This document shows positions 63,801 through 64,000 of a DNA stretch of 64,000 bases, in pieces. Below the pieces are notes generated by a model. The model saw nothing but the letters and a program-made list of their open reading frames with translations. It ran no database searches and was not told the DNA's origin. Each line of letters begins with the position of its first letter. The stretch's first letter is position 1. The translations under genes were made by a program, and so were the position numbers. Source of the DNA: Tubulanus polymorphus (Eukaryota; Nemertea; Palaeonemertea; Tubulaniformes; Tubulanidae); assembly GCF_964204645.1 (NCBI RefSeq), contig NC_134032.1:11960275-12024274 (forward strand). The letters run 5' to 3'.

Positions 63801-64000
63801 GCGAACATTTAAAAGATATGTGTCAACAATTACAACTACCCGGAGATTCAGACGTCCTCGACGTGGTGAGTTAAAATTCAGATACCACCTCCACCTCCCC
63901 ACACTTCGGTACCTGATATCTTTATTAATTGTAGTAGTTTGCACCAAGATTAAAGGGTAATTAATTAGGCATTGAAAATGGTGGTTTGATAGAAAATGAA
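57854..64000 (+). CDS. EFHC1: EFHC1 (myoclonin-1) orthologue, 3' end outside window
   Basis: EFHC1 is a microtubule inner protein of ciliary doublets. Eleven exons with matching phases: 57854-57901, 58700-58921, 59378-59528, 60093-60229, 60762-60989, 61538-61882, 62414-62554, 62647-62873, 63003-63083, 63354-63431, 63673-63865; all have AG/GT borders. They encode 617 residues. The start [12 protein letters not shown] is the family's conserved N-terminus. Three DM10 domains lie at about 91-200, 235-360 and 412-530; each ends in the typical motif ([27 protein letters not shown]). GRDPFP and NSGIIGG are EFHC1-type signatures; EFHC2 differs there. The EF-hand region starts near residue 570 with an incomplete Ca-binding loop ([10 protein letters not shown]). 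Human EFHC1 has 640 residues, so only one short C-terminal exon should be missing; none is seen in 63866-64000. Introns carry several palindromic elements. Confidence 0.95.
58285..58325 (+). repeat. tRNA-like A-box, SINE fragment
   Basis: GTGGCTCAGTGGGTAAAGCA followed by CTGGACCAGCG is a typical tRNA 5' half with a Pol III A box. No good B box or acceptor stem follows, so a tRNA-derived SINE remnant rather than a tRNA gene. In EFHC1 intron 1. Confidence 0.45.
58430..58505 (-). repeat. GAAATGTT-type repeat terminus in EFHC1 intron 1
   Basis: Minus strand: a GCTGTGATTACGGG stem side, GACAGCCGAAATGTTG, then GTTTCGTTTTAATAAATCA. Related to the copies at 22.45, 26.27 and 30.8 kb. Confidence 0.45.
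59105..59227. repeat. CCCAGTTTCAC element, EFHC1 intron 2
   Basis: Ends GGTTCAGTTTCAC / GTGAAACTGTCCC with an AACCGTTTTAGGCTT core shared with the 62.2-kb copy. Confidence 0.7.
59895..60010 (+). repeat. Same interspersed repeat, copy 3 in an EFHC1 intron
   Basis: Starts AGTGTCCCTTACAAACC, ends after CGGTCGAGTTTACAT; close to the 45.7-kb copy. Lies about 80 bp before exon 4. Confidence 0.7.
60248..60390. repeat. Palindromic GGGGCCAGTTGCA element in EFHC1 intron 4
   Basis: Same family, CCAGGGGCCAGTTGCACAGT to GCAACTGGCCCC; begins about 18 bp after the exon 4 donor. Confidence 0.85.
60494..60597. repeat. CCCAGTTTCAC element, EFHC1 intron 4
   Basis: Ends ACCAGTTTCACAAAAAGG / TTTTGTGAAACTGGGCCC; AATCGATT repeated in both arms. 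Confidence 0.75.
62185..62319. repeat. CCCAGTTTCAC element, EFHC1 intron 6
   Basis: Ends GCCCAGTTTCACAGGAAAG / CACTTTTTCGTGAAACTGGGC; lies about 95 bp before exon 7. Confidence 0.75.

Overview
This is a window of a eukaryotic (animal) nuclear genome, most likely a marine invertebrate; a lophotrochozoan fits, but the sequence does not prove it. Genes are split into short exons with GT-AG introns, intergenic DNA is AT-rich and full of short palindromic elements and minisatellites, and the recognisable proteins are animal proteins. Coding exons stand out as CpG-rich blocks.

Three genes are well supported. (1) 4.56-8.70 kb, plus strand: a protein with about 20 C2H2 zinc fingers, nearly all on one 2.6-kb exon, preceded by one or two short exons. 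An in-frame TAA between the first two exons makes the real start uncertain. (2) 12.84-25.83 kb, minus strand: a gamma-syntrophin. I recovered twelve exons with matching splice phases (479 residues) covering the N-terminal half-PH segment, PDZ, PH and syntrophin-unique regions; only the first coding exon is missing. (3) 57.85 kb to the right edge, plus strand: EFHC1 (myoclonin-1), a ciliary doublet-microtubule protein. Eleven phase-consistent exons (617 residues) hold three DM10 domains and the start of the EF-hand region; the last exon lies beyond the window. An RFX X-box-like site sits about 100 bp before its ATG.

Less certain coding signals are isolated exons on the minus strand: a signal-peptide exon at 1.26-1.38 kb with a Cys-rich exon near 0.5 kb, an exon at 28.8-29.0 kb, a 20-codon exon at 41.3 kb, and a gene-like region at 44.9-54.7 kb. 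In that last region a short coiled-coil exon has been multiplied into about a dozen decayed units, with a terminal exon present in two copies.

The rest (9.1-12.8, 29.4-41.2, 41.4-44.8, 46.7-49.2 and 53.3-57.8 kb) is repeat-dominated. It includes three palindromic MITE-like families with a shared CCAGTT-N-CACA end signature, a TTAA-flanked family, a CAGGGTCCC-ended family on both sides of the zinc-finger exon, two long near-perfect inverted repeats (30.7 and 40.3 kb), an interlocked double inverted repeat (55.9-56.6 kb), a decayed LINE 3' end, hammerhead-like repeat termini and at least seven minisatellites. Several minisatellites look like internal expansions of the palindromic families.
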